A stretch of 64,000 nucleotides of DNA. Source: UASB124 sp964446935 (GTDB taxonomy: Bacteria > Babelota > Babeliae > Babelales > RVW-14). Position 1 is the first letter of the stretch, and each line of letters starts with the position of its first letter. Below the pieces are notes generated by a model. That model ran no database searches. It was not told where the DNA came from and saw only the letters and a list, made by a program, of their open reading frames with translations. A program made the position numbers and the translations under genes. The DNA is taken from positions 1-64,000 of the forward strand of contig CAYUQI010000003.1 of NCBI GenBank assembly GCA_964446935.1, given 5' to 3'. Shown piece by piece: positions 19,131-28,340 of the stretch.

Positions 19131-19272
19131 TTTATTGTTAATAGAATCATCAATCCTTTTTCTTAAAAAATCGCTCTCAATAACCTTATTTAATTGATGA
19201 TGCAATATCCTAGCATCAAAGATAACTTTTCGTATAGATTAATAAATGGGAATTATTATTAGAGGGGGGATA

Positions 19273-20106
19273 ATGAACAATATCTATATTAAAAAGACTG
19301 TTCTTTTATTGAATACACTATTGATAACAGTTTCATTCGTATCAGCAAAAGTTTCACCACAAAAAATTAATTATATCAAAAGTAAATACGAACACACATT
19401 GTTTGGCAAAGCGCATCTGTTTTATCCAGCTCAACATCCAAAACGCCTTTGGGTCACTTTCACCAGTGCCAATAAAAACAAATATGAAATGTGCTCCTGG
19501 TATTGGAATGAACAAGAAAAATGGACTGATACCGCCTATCTTTTTCTTAAAGATGATGATTTTTGTTGGTATTTAGGAAATAATAAAGAATCATTTATCG
19601 AAAGCTATTCAAATATCATTAATCATTATATATCAGTTTGCAAGCTAACCAAAGATCAAGTATTTACAATTGGTGGATCGATGGGAGCTTATGCAGCCAT
19701 TTTCTATGCCACCATACTAGGATTAAAAGGTGTCGTTGCCATTAGTCCACAAGTTGATAAAGCCAGTAATGAGATAAAACGATACGCGCTAGAAAATACA
19801 GGCAGCCGATGGCAGGATCTTGATAAAGTGGTTGCGTTATATGACAAACTTCCCAATATTTCTCTCACTTTCTCTTACAACACAAGAGATGAATCTGCTG
19901 GTTATAAATTGATTGACGCCTTTAAATGTAAAACATCTACCATAATAATCCGACGCCATCCATCCTTAGAACACAAAATAGCTCAATTTATATTTTCTAA
20001 GGAATTCATAGAAAGTGAAATTGCTTATTTAAAAGATCAAAGGCCATTTACAAAAAATAAAGGGTTGCTAACAAATAAAAGCTTGCTAGCAGAGGAAGAG
20101 ACTTAA
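19273..20106 (+). CDS. Exported alpha/beta-hydrolase fold protein
   Basis: The 277-residue product starts with a signal peptide (MNNIYIKK plus a hydrophobic core, cleavage near VSA at 25). A nucleophile elbow G134-G-S136-M-G138 is followed by AYAAIFYATILGLKG, so S136 is the likely catalytic serine of an esterase, deacetylase or peptidase. The closing RRHPSLEHK provides a candidate histidine. It is paralogous to the gene at 24251, with shared YIKSKYEHTLF and LFLKDDD motifs. The ATG at 19273 has GAGGGGGG six bases before it, better than the upstream reading from 19246. The substrate is unknown; a glycan ester is plausible from context. Confidence 0.75.
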   Translation: MNNIYIKKTVLLLNTLLITVSFVSAKVSPQKINYIKSKYEHTLFGKAHLFYPAQHPKRLWVTFTSANKNKYEMCSWYWNEQEKWTDTAYLFLKDDDFCWYLGNNKESFIESYSNIINHYISVCKLTKDQVFTIGGSMGAYAAIFYATILGLKGVVAISPQVDKASNEIKRYALENTGSRWQDLDKVVALYDKLPNISLTFSYNTRDESAGYKLIDAFKCKTSTIIIRRHPSLEHKIAQFIFSKEFIESEIAYLKDQRPFTKNKGLLTNKSLLAEEET

Positions 20107-20249
20107 TTCATTTGTTCAATTCATCGCTTGTCTTTTTTTATATTAACAAACGTTACTAAGCTATTACCCAAACAATAACTTTTTGTTATATTCATAATAC
20201 ACTTGTTTAATTTTTTTAATCTTAAGATTTTTCAAGAGGAGAGTTTTTA

Positions 20250-21245
20250 ATGTTTTTTAATAAACAGTTTTCTTCTCTAACTATCATTATTTTTTTACTT
20301 TCTTCCATGGGTTACGGTATGTCAACTAAACTGAGAAATTATCATAATACAGCAAAGAGACAGCACTGGCCTCGCACTATTGCTTACATGGGGAATAACC
20401 AATCCCCCGTGCTCAAAAAGCTACAGGCTGTAAAACCCAAATATGAACGGCTTATCATCGTTCTTATCCCTTCTTATAACAACAAGGAATGGTACCCCAT
20501 CAACCTTTCCTCTGTTTTTGCTCAAAAATATAAGAATTATCAAATTATTTATATAGATGACAACTCACCAGATGGCACGGGAGCTCTCGTCGCGCAGTAT
20601 ATTAAAGACAAAAAAATGGAAGGCAAGGTCACCTTGATCAGAAACAAACAACGACTATATGCCGCTGAAAATCGTTATAATGCCATACATTCATGCCCGG
20701 ACCACGCAATTATTGTTAATCTTGATGGTGATGACTGGTTTTTACGTGACGATGTTTTATCAATCATCAATAAAGCATATGAAAATCCGGATGTGTGGCT
20801 TACCTATGGCCAATTTATAAACTGGCCAACAAATAAACTGGGTTATGGTCATGAGCTACCTAGTGACGTCATCGAAAACAGGACCGTCAGGACATATAAA
20901 AACAAACGCGGTGAATTTCAATGGGAAATCGGGCAACCGCGAACATTTTATGCATGGTTATTTAAACAAATAAAAAAAGAAAATTTTATGTATAAGGGAA
21001 GCTTTTTTACCGCCGCAACCGATGTTGCTATGATGATCCCAATAATAGAGATGGTTGGCAACAAACTTTTATTTATCCCCGACATATTTTACATGCGAAA
21101 TGTGAACACAGAAGAAAATGTTTTTAAAACCAACCGAAAGGTCCAAAAAACATATGGGGATTTCGTTTATAAAGGGAAAATATACAATCAAATTAAACAA
21201 CTACCTTTTACCAATCTAACAGGGGCTATGCCAAAACACAATTAA
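20250..21245 (+). CDS. Exported GT2 glycosyltransferase
   Basis: A signal peptide (MFFNKQF, hydrophobic core, GYG at about 23) and a basic linker of about 45 residues precede a GT-A domain starting at LIPSYNNKEWYPINL near residue 75. The nucleotide-binding YIDDNSPDGTG and the metal-binding LDGDDW follow. The RTFYAWLFKQIKKE segment and a FIPDIFYMRN end are shared with the genes at 21249 and 28341, so these three form a subfamily. GT2 enzymes normally need cytosolic nucleotide sugars, so the signal is unexpected. AGGAGA lies about seven bases before the ATG. It converges with the gene at 21249, only three bases apart. Confidence 0.8.
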   Translation: MFFNKQFSSLTIIIFLLSSMGYGMSTKLRNYHNTAKRQHWPRTIAYMGNNQSPVLKKLQAVKPKYERLIIVLIPSYNNKEWYPINLSSVFAQKYKNYQIIYIDDNSPDGTGALVAQYIKDKKMEGKVTLIRNKQRLYAAENRYNAIHSCPDHAIIVNLDGDDWFLRDDVLSIINKAYENPDVWLTYGQFINWPTNKLGYGHELPSDVIENRTVRTYKNKRGEFQWEIGQPRTFYAWLFKQIKKENFMYKGSFFTAATDVAMMIPIIEMVGNKLLFIPDIFYMRNVNTEENVFKTNRKVQKTYGDFVYKGKIYNQIKQLPFTNLTGAMPKHN

Positions 21246-21248
21246 ATT

Positions 21249-22223
21249 TCACACAGGACGCTTTTCAAGAGGCTTGTATCGTTCCTTTTTTCTGACAAAA
21301 TCACTCATACTAAATCCTGGATATACCTTGCTATTATTAATAGGGTTTGCTCTGTTATAAATATAAATCACATCTTGAACAAACTTACTTTTTCTTCCTG
21401 CCATTTCAAGCAATGGAAACATAACTCCAACATCTCCAGATTTTTTTAGAAATTCCCCCTTATATAACAAATCATCTTTTTTGATCAACTTGAACAACCA
21501 CACATAAAATGTCCTTTGTTGAGACGTAACCCACGTATAATCTCTAAAACTATTTGTTTTTATCACACGATCAGGAACGTTACGCGAAAGTCCTATTTTA
21601 CCACTCGGATAGGTTTTATATTGACCATACGTCATCCAGGCATCAAATTTATCATAAACTTTATTAAGGAGTGTTAATACATGATCATGAGCCCACCAAT
21701 CGTCCCCGTCCAACACAACAGCAATATCATCATCAGCACCATAGGTATGTATTGATGCGTAAATATTAGCCAAAGCAAACATTCTTTCTTTGTTTTTAAT
21801 GACAATAAAACGGCCCTCTTGTTTTTTCTCCTTTACATATGTTTCAACTAAGTACCCTGTTCCATCTATAGAACAATCATCAATGTAAACAACTTTATAA
21901 AAAGGATATCTTTGCATAAACACAGAATCTAAATTATTTTTATACCAATCCTTATTATTGTATGAAGGAATAATCACTAAAAAGTTTCTCTTTTTTTTGG
22001 GTATGAAATTTTTGAGACTTCTCCAAAGAGAATCACCATCTCTTCCTACTCTTCTTGACATACTATGTTTCTTTAAACTAACAGATTTATTTTTTTCTGT
22101 AACAACACAGTAGGTATGTGAAAAAAGTAAAAACAACATTGGCAATAATCGCAAAAAACAAACTTCTTTTATTTTTTTCTCTTCCACTGCATTGCTCAGC
22201 GTTAAACAATCAAAATTTTTCAT
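21249..22223 (-). CDS. Signal-bearing GT2 glycosyltransferase
   Basis: The GT-A domain (VIIPSYNNKDWYKNNL, YIDDCSIDGTGYLV, LDGDDWW) matches the product of the gene at 20250 almost motif for motif, including RTFYVWLFKLIKKDD. The N-terminus has about 25 hydrophilic residues before a hydrophobic stretch FLRLLPMLFLLFSHTYC, so the export signal is less canonical than in its neighbours and could be an anchor. The ATG at 22223 overlaps the stop codon of the acetyl-CoA synthetase gene as ATGA, with GGGGAG upstream, which implies translational coupling. An upstream GTG at 22241 is less likely. Confidence 0.75.
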   Translation of the reverse strand: MKNFDCLTLSNAVEEKKIKEVCFLRLLPMLFLLFSHTYCVVTEKNKSVSLKKHSMSRRVGRDGDSLWRSLKNFIPKKKRNFLVIIPSYNNKDWYKNNLDSVFMQRYPFYKVVYIDDCSIDGTGYLVETYVKEKKQEGRFIVIKNKERMFALANIYASIHTYGADDDIAVVLDGDDWWAHDHVLTLLNKVYDKFDAWMTYGQYKTYPSGKIGLSRNVPDRVIKTNSFRDYTWVTSQQRTFYVWLFKLIKKDDLLYKGEFLKKSGDVGVMFPLLEMAGRKSKFVQDVIYIYNRANPINNSKVYPGFSMSDFVRKKERYKPLEKRPV

Positions 22224-24223
22224 ATCATCAAATCTCCCCACATATCAGATTCTTGATGTGAGACACGCTTGGACTGCAGAACCTGAAAGTTTTGATAAAT
22301 TGTCTGTATCTCACCAACAACGCAATCATCCTCTATCGTCGATAAATCTCCCAATGGGGTATTCTGTACCATTGCCTTAAGTACACGACGCATAATTTTG
22401 CCGGATCGTGTTTTAGGTAATTTTTCAACAAAGTAAACGCCGCTAACAATCACAAATCGACCAATATTTTGATGAATACGCGAAATCACTTCTTCTATTA
22501 AAGATGGCTGCCCAGCAACCCCTGTTCTCAACATAGCAAAAATAACAACCGTCTCTCCGCGGAGTTTATCTTCAACACCAATTGCTGCAGCCTCAGCAAC
22601 TGCATTATGTGTCAGCACCGCTGATTCAACCTCTGCAGTTCCAATGCGGTGTCCAGCTATTTTAATTACTTCGTCAGCTCGTCCCAGAAGCCAAAAACAC
22701 CCATCCGAATCTTTTAATGCATAGTCACCGGCATAGTACATCCCTTTGAATTGAGACCAATACGTTTGCTTGTAGCGTTCGGAGTCGCCAAAGCAGCCAA
22801 GTAACATTCCAGGCCATGGCTTACAAATAACTAGAAAACCTTTGGTATTTGGTGATACAAGAGAACCTTTGCTATCAACCACCGTCGCATCAATACCAGG
22901 CAGCGGAAACATTGCTGATCCAGGCTTAAGCATTGTCACATCCATACCGGCATGCGGAGCAATCATAAAACCACCCGTCTCTGTCTGCCACCACGTATCA
23001 ATAATAGGACAATGTTTACCGCCAATAACATCAGCATACCACTGCCACACTTGTGGATTAATCGGCTCACCAACCGAGCCAAGAACTTTGAGACTCGAAA
23101 GATTATGCTTCGTTATTAATTCATCGCCACATTTCATAAAAAAACGTAATGCCGTTGGGGCGGTATAAAAAACATTCACATGATAACGCTCAACAAGATC
23201 CCACCATTTATCAACTGATGGATAATCATGAGCACCTTCATACAAAAGAATCGTTGCTCCATGCATAAGAGGTGCATAAACAACATACGAATGTCCTGTA
23301 ATCCAACCTATATCTGCTGTGCACCAATACACCCAATCATCGTTCATTCTAAATGTACGCTTAAATGTTGAATAAACGTAGGTCAAATAGCCACCGGTTG
23401 AATGTAAGATTCCTTTTGGTTTACCGGTAGATCCGGAGGTATAAAGTACAAATAACGGATGATTGGATTCAACAGGCTCAGGAGCTATGTATGATGGTAT
23501 ATCAGCTATAAAATCATCAAAATAAAGATCTCGTCCTTCTTGCATTGCACATTGATTGGGGGAATGTTGCACAACTACGGTATGGTTAACCGTTGAAACA
23601 TTTTCTATCGCCTTATCAACAACAGATTTCAATGGGAAATATTTGCCACGTCGCACCCCATAATCAGCTGTCACAATAAGCTTGGCGCCTACATCAATAA
23701 CTCGGCTACGCAATGCTTCTTCGCCAAAACCGGAGAAAACAACGGCATGCAAAGCCCCAAGGCGAGCTGTAGCAAGCATCGATGCTATTGCTTCTGGAAT
23801 AAGAGGCATATAAATAGCAACGACGTCACCTTTGCCAATGCCATAGTTTTTCATGGCCGCAGCAATTTTATTAACAAGTGTATAGAGGTCCTGATAGGTT
23901 AGACAACGCTGATCACCAGATTCACTTTCCCACAAAAGCGCAGGCTTATCTTTAAGACCATTGGTAACATGAACATCGAGACAAGCATATGAAGCATTAA
24001 TCGTTCCCCCAACAAACCATTTTGCAAATGGCTCTTGCCAATCTAAAACTCTCTCCCATTTGTTAAACCATGGTAGTTGTTCAGCCTCTAATGCCCAAAA
24101 GTCTTCGTTATAAAATTCTTTCGTTTGATTTTGCTGATTTTGCAACATAGCTGAAAGTGATATAATCAATATGTTACAAAAAAGCAAACACCGCGTGATC
24201 TTTTTAAAAGTGATAGCAAACAT
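22220..24223 (-). CDS. acs: Acetyl-CoA synthetase with an N-terminal export signal
   Basis: The 667-residue enzyme should activate acetate to acetyl-CoA through acetyl-AMP. Family motifs are intact: YTSGSTGKPKG (AMP-binding), TWWQTETGG, the YYAGDYA hinge area, and PKTRSGKIMRR with the catalytic, acetylatable K609. An extension of about 25 residues precedes the normal N-terminus: MFAITFKKITR, a hydrophobic core and a small-residue LSA, i.e. a signal peptide. An internal ATG at codon 26 would give a normal-length enzyme but has no ribosome site, whereas AAGGGT precedes the ATG at 24223. It is followed by a coupled GT2 gene. An exported Acs is very unusual; it could supply acetyl groups outside the bacterium. 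Confidence 0.85.
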   Translation of the reverse strand: MFAITFKKITRCLLFCNILIISLSAMLQNQQNQTKEFYNEDFWALEAEQLPWFNKWERVLDWQEPFAKWFVGGTINASYACLDVHVTNGLKDKPALLWESESGDQRCLTYQDLYTLVNKIAAAMKNYGIGKGDVVAIYMPLIPEAIASMLATARLGALHAVVFSGFGEEALRSRVIDVGAKLIVTADYGVRRGKYFPLKSVVDKAIENVSTVNHTVVVQHSPNQCAMQEGRDLYFDDFIADIPSYIAPEPVESNHPLFVLYTSGSTGKPKGILHSTGGYLTYVYSTFKRTFRMNDDWVYWCTADIGWITGHSYVVYAPLMHGATILLYEGAHDYPSVDKWWDLVERYHVNVFYTAPTALRFFMKCGDELITKHNLSSLKVLGSVGEPINPQVWQWYADVIGGKHCPIIDTWWQTETGGFMIAPHAGMDVTMLKPGSAMFPLPGIDATVVDSKGSLVSPNTKGFLVICKPWPGMLLGCFGDSERYKQTYWSQFKGMYYAGDYALKDSDGCFWLLGRADEVIKIAGHRIGTAEVESAVLTHNAVAEAAAIGVEDKLRGETVVIFAMLRTGVAGQPSLIEEVISRIHQNIGRFVIVSGVYFVEKLPKTRSGKIMRRVLKAMVQNTPLGDLSTIEDDCVVGEIQTIYQNFQVLQSKRVSHQESDMWGDLMI

Positions 24224-24250
24224 ACTACGGCACCCTTTAATGATTAACCA

Positions 24251-25165
24251 TCAAATATCATCGTCATCAAAAATCAAACTTTTTGTTTCCATAAACTGAG
24301 TACTCTTTTCAAGATAATTAATCTCACTTTCTACAAATTCTTTAGAAAAAACGAGATTAGCAATACCATGCATGGATGCTGGATGGCGTCTAATCAATAA
24401 CATTGGCGACTTTTTCTTTAATTCATCAATTAATGCATATCCGGCAGCCTCATCTCGTGGATCATAGGCAAAAATAAGTGATATATTAGGAACTTTTGTA
24501 TGTAAGGCAAGCATCTTATCTAAATCTTGCCACCTGCGACCAGCATTTTTTATGCTATATCGAGTAGCCTCATTAGCCATCTTATTCACTTGCGGATTCA
24601 ACGCAATAACACCTTTCAAACCCAACATGGTCGCATAAAATATAGATGCATAGGCTCCCATTGAGCTTCCTACAGTAAATACCTGATCCGGCGTCAACTT
24701 ACAAACTTTTATGTAATGATTGATAATATTAGAATAATCTTGAACAAAATCCTTTTCATTATTCCCCAAATACCAACAATAATCATCATCCTTAAGGAAA
24801 AGATATGCAGTATCGCGCCACATCTCCTTATCATTCCAAAACCATGAAAACATCATGTATCTGTTCTTATTAGCACCATTAAACAAAATTATAAGTTTTT
24901 TTGCTTTTTTAGCAGGATAAAAAAGATGTTCTTTGGTAAACAATGTATGCTCGTATTTACTTTTGATATAGGTTATTGTCTCCGGTGGCAATTTTTTGAT
25001 AAGAGATTTTTGTGTATTTGATTGATGTAACTCACATAGCATTTCGATAGATTCAAAATTACTTACAGAATGTTCTGGTGCCTCACCCCATGCTGATGTA
25101 AATAAACTTACACCAAATAAACATGAAACTATTTGGGGAAGGGACTGATTGTAAGTGCTCTTCAT
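24251..25165 (-). CDS. Exported alpha/beta-hydrolase fold protein (paralog of 19273)
   Basis: The 304-residue protein has a signal peptide (hydrophobic region 10-25, cleavage near AWG) and an extra acidic segment of about 35 residues before the conserved YIKSKYEHTLF start of the domain. The nucleophile elbow is G166-S-S168-M-G170, followed by AYASIFYATMLGLKG, with YDPRDEAAG and RRHPASMHG offering the acid and histidine. GGAG lies six bases before the ATG. It heads a run of minus-strand genes that leads into acs. It is likely an esterase or deacylase acting outside the cytosol; the exact substrate is unknown. Confidence 0.75.
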   Translation of the reverse strand: MKSTYNQSLPQIVSCLFGVSLFTSAWGEAPEHSVSNFESIEMLCELHQSNTQKSLIKKLPPETITYIKSKYEHTLFTKEHLFYPAKKAKKLIILFNGANKNRYMMFSWFWNDKEMWRDTAYLFLKDDDYCWYLGNNEKDFVQDYSNIINHYIKVCKLTPDQVFTVGSSMGAYASIFYATMLGLKGVIALNPQVNKMANEATRYSIKNAGRRWQDLDKMLALHTKVPNISLIFAYDPRDEAAGYALIDELKKKSPMLLIRRHPASMHGIANLVFSKEFVESEINYLEKSTQFMETKSLIFDDDDI

Positions 25166-25209
25166 TTTAAACTCCTGATTGATTTAATCATTTCAACAAG
25201 AGACGAGGG

Positions 25210-25836
25210 TCAACTATGATTCATGTCCTGATCGAAGATGAAAAAATATATAGCTCTTCTAGAAACAATCTCAGTGAAAACAGGCTTAACACCCAAAGTC
25301 CATTCTGATATAACTTTTTCATCAATTCCCAGATGATTTTGATGTCCAACCGTCCATTTATAGGGAAAGCTTAAGATCGCCATTTTGGAAATTCTCATCA
25401 CTTCCTTGAAAGCCTCTTTTTGCCGGTTACCAAGATGTTCCCAAACCTGAAGCGCAATAAATAAATCGTATGCCTTGTCTTTTATCGGCCAAGGAATTTT
25501 GGTTGCATCCTGTTTATATTTTATATCAACTAAATTAATGTTTTTGTCCATAACATCAGCACCTTCAACGATAGGAAGTTTATAAGGGCCAAGTTCTAGG
25601 ACAGAATTAAATGGTAATCCTTTACCAATAATCTGATCATTAATTATCTCAATGACCTTGCCAAGATATTTTTCCCTACCTTGATAATATTTATCTATTT
25701 TTGCATAAGCTACAATCTCACCAACACCTATAGGACGAAGATTCTTCACCGATCCATGAAGCATGTCAACTATCTGTGCAAAGAAGTAAACAATTAATAA
25801 CCATTTACATGTAAAAAATTGTCGAGTAAAAATCAT
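25210..25836 (-). CDS. Exported methyltransferase-like protein (class I, type 11)
   Basis: After a signal-like N-terminus (MIFTRQFFTCKW, hydrophobic core, ending near LHG at 28), the 208-residue protein has a Rossmann-type start VLELGPYKLP. An INLVDIKY strand with an acidic end for the SAM ribose follows, then DLFIALQVWEHLG, a motif typical of methyltransferase type 11 proteins. The glycine loop (ELGPYKLP) is weaker than usual, so SAM binding is likely but not certain. AAGGAAA precedes the ATG. It is one of at least four exported methyltransferase-like proteins in the window. Confidence 0.65.
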   Translation of the reverse strand: MIFTRQFFTCKWLLIVYFFAQIVDMLHGSVKNLRPIGVGEIVAYAKIDKYYQGREKYLGKVIEIINDQIIGKGLPFNSVLELGPYKLPIVEGADVMDKNINLVDIKYKQDATKIPWPIKDKAYDLFIALQVWEHLGNRQKEAFKEVMRISKMAILSFPYKWTVGHQNHLGIDEKVISEWTLGVKPVFTEIVSRRAIYFFIFDQDMNHS

Positions 25837-25893
25837 ACTGCAATTTCCTTTTCCAGCTTTTATCCTACTAAATTCATCCTCACCACTCTTGAC

Positions 25894-27327
25894 CTATAAA
25901 GCCAATTTACGACCAAGATTTTTGAATTTAAAATTAAATTGAGTCAATACTGCTGGATCCCACATATTGCGAGCATCCATAACAATAGGATGCGCCATTA
26001 ATGATGCCACATGCGACATGTCCATATTCTTAAACACTGCCCATTCGGTAAGCAACAATAAGGCATCGGCATGATTCAATGCTTCATCTGCTGATGAACA
26101 ATAATGAACCGTTGGAATTAATTTTTGCATATTGTTCATTGCTTGTGGATCGTAGGCATATACATGAGCCCCATCAGCGATTAATTTTTGTAGCATATCT
26201 ATAGCAGGAGAATATCGTATATCATCAGTATTCGCTTTAAACGACAATCCTAATACTGCTATTTTTTTATCTTTTACACTGTTATCAAGTAATCCATAAA
26301 ATTCTTTGATAATCGTTTGCTTATGATCCTCATCTGCTTGCCGAGCTGCGCGCACAATACCAACATCGACACCAAAGTTTTTACTCATGGCAATAAGTGC
26401 AGCTGTATCTTTCGGTAAACAAGAGCCGCCAATACCAGCGCCTGGTCTCACCGTACCTATTGGTAATAATTTTTCCCCAAAGCTCATTCCCTTAACAACA
26501 GTGGCAACATCAGCACCGGTAGCATTACATAAATGTGATAATTGATTTACATAGGCTATTTTTACCATTGAATAAGAATTCCAAGCATATTTGATCGTCT
26601 CCGCACTGGTAAGATCTGTTTTTATAAGTGTTGTTCCTGTGTCAGTAAGCGGTTTGTATAACTGCTCCATAACAACAAGAGCGTTTGCAGAATCACTGCC
26701 CAAAACAACCGGGTTACAATGGAAAAAATCTTGTAACGCACACCCCTCGCGTAAAAACTCTGGATTAGAAACAACATCAAAGTCAGTATGCCCACCGAGC
26801 TTTTCAATCAAAAGTTCTTTGATTTTTCTGTTGGTCCCTATTGGTACGGTACTTTTGGTGCAAATTATTTTATATCCATTCAGATTATCCACCAGAGATT
26901 GAACCACAGAAGCAAGGGCAGAAAGATCAGCCTCACCGTTCTCACTCATCGGTGTTCCAACGGCTGTAATGATAATATCAGATTCGCGAATCGCTTGTGC
27001 TATATCAGATGAGAAGAAAAGCCTTTGCTCCTGAAGATTTCTCCCAATCATCTCATTGAGACCAGGTTCATAAATAGGCATAATGCCATTCGTTAATTTA
27101 TTAATCTTCCCTTGATCAATATCAACACAGACAACCTTGTGACCAAGTTCAGCAAGCCCTCCCCCAGAAACAAGCCCAACATAACCTGATCCAATAATTG
27201 CAACTCGGTGCGGATTATCAGTTTTTTTTAGCGTGCTTAAATCCAATGAACAAAGACAAAATTTCGGCGCTACAAAAAATAACATTAATAGAATATTTAG
27301 TTTCGAAAAAAGATAATGCGATTTCAT
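25894..27327 (-). CDS. ugd: UDP-glucose 6-dehydrogenase with an N-terminal export signal
   Basis: The enzyme oxidises UDP-glucose to UDP-glucuronate with two NAD. The NAD motif GSGYVG is at residues 46-51, TKSTVPIGT and SNPEFLREGCA follow, and the catalytic cysteine is C303 in GIGGSCLPKDT. After the catalytic domain comes the standard C-terminal domain (LGLSFKANTDDIRYSP). A leader of about 40 residues, MKSHYLFSKL followed by a hydrophobic core and a CLCS cleavage-like site, precedes what is normally the first residue. GGGAG lies five bases before the ATG at 27327. No SD-supported start exists at the domain boundary. The leader suggests export, which is remarkable for an enzyme that needs UDP-glucose and NAD. 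Confidence 0.88.
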   Translation of the reverse strand: MKSHYLFSKLNILLMLFFVAPKFCLCSLDLSTLKKTDNPHRVAIIGSGYVGLVSGGGLAELGHKVVCVDIDQGKINKLTNGIMPIYEPGLNEMIGRNLQEQRLFFSSDIAQAIRESDIIITAVGTPMSENGEADLSALASVVQSLVDNLNGYKIICTKSTVPIGTNRKIKELLIEKLGGHTDFDVVSNPEFLREGCALQDFFHCNPVVLGSDSANALVVMEQLYKPLTDTGTTLIKTDLTSAETIKYAWNSYSMVKIAYVNQLSHLCNATGADVATVVKGMSFGEKLLPIGTVRPGAGIGGSCLPKDTAALIAMSKNFGVDVGIVRAARQADEDHKQTIIKEFYGLLDNSVKDKKIAVLGLSFKANTDDIRYSPAIDMLQKLIADGAHVYAYDPQAMNNMQKLIPTVHYCSSADEALNHADALLLLTEWAVFKNMDMSHVASLMAHPIVMDARNMWDPAVLTQFNFKFKNLGRKLAL

Positions 27328-27380
27328 GAACACTCCCTTCCTCTAAATAAAACATTACATTACAAAATATAAGTACCCTA

Positions 27381-28250
27381 TTAAAGAGACTTTAAAAAGC
27401 GTAAATTTTCAGAATAGATAATCAGTTGTGCCCTGTTCCCTCTGTAAATAGATCGTCCATATTTTATATTATGTGCATCTAGTCGAGCCATGACTTCTCG
27501 CGCTGTATCACGCTCCCCAATACGATGGTAATCATCAATGATAACAACAAACGATTCCTTTAAATAATTTGGAATTAAATCTAGCACCCCTATTCGAGAA
27601 TACCGAGGACATCCCCGAGGCCCATCACAAACAATCAAATCAAACTTCATATCGCCAAGATTTGGTAGTAAGTCCTTATAAACCGTTGTTTCACATTCCT
27701 TGAAAATTCTAGATTCAACCGGAAGTTTTAAAAAATAAATATTGGGACCTTGTGCTATTTGATTTTTAAAAATATCAATCCACACTTGATCATTCTCAAC
27801 AAGAACCAACTTTGAATCTTTATTTTTATACGCTGCATATTGCGATGTCATTTTTGATGTTTGCCCAATACCAAACTCAATGACAGATGTCGGATTACAT
27901 TCGTTTAAAATTCTAAAAAGGATGTACAAGAATGAATAATTTGCAGCGTCTCCAGAAGGACAAAAATTTTTTGAAACAAGCCAATTAATATCCTTAACGC
28001 TATCGTTAAAAATTTCTGCCATTCGAACTTCGCTTGATAGCGTAATTCCTCTATTTATTTGGTCTTTTACTAGATTCATTTGCTTATTTAAATCATCAAT
28101 TTGTTTACTCAATTGCTTTACACGTTCATCTACGTTCATCATGTGGTCATCTACTTTGATCAGCTGTTTACTTACATCTCTAACAGCAAATAAATTACCA
28201 TGAACCACAAAGCAAAAACTAATCAGATACAAAAAAAACGTGTAATCCAT
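27381..28250 (-). CDS. Exported methyltransferase-like protein with coiled coil
   Basis: The 289-residue protein starts with a signal peptide (residues 1-22), followed by a heptad-rich coiled coil at about 34-68, then a Rossmann domain with VIEFGIGQT at 123-131, LVLVENDQ and DLIVCDGPRG. Its domain is closely similar to the unsignalled protein encoded at 51113-51844: ANYSFLY, FRILN, the EFGIGQT/EIGLGQT loop and the FVVIIDDY/FVILFDDY segment all align. The fold suggests SAM binding but the substrate is unknown. This gene is thus a direct exported counterpart of a cytosolic gene 23 kb away. Confidence 0.7.
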   Translation of the reverse strand: MDYTFFLYLISFCFVVHGNLFAVRDVSKQLIKVDDHMMNVDERVKQLSKQIDDLNKQMNLVKDQINRGITLSSEVRMAEIFNDSVKDINWLVSKNFCPSGDAANYSFLYILFRILNECNPTSVIEFGIGQTSKMTSQYAAYKNKDSKLVLVENDQVWIDIFKNQIAQGPNIYFLKLPVESRIFKECETTVYKDLLPNLGDMKFDLIVCDGPRGCPRYSRIGVLDLIPNYLKESFVVIIDDYHRIGERDTAREVMARLDAHNIKYGRSIYRGNRAQLIIYSENLRFLKSL

Positions 28251-28340
28251 GAATTCTCCTTTTTCTGAACTTCAAGTTTAAATCATTTTATAACTAACCT
28301 AAAGAAACTTCAATTAATGGATCTATATGGGTTAACATTT

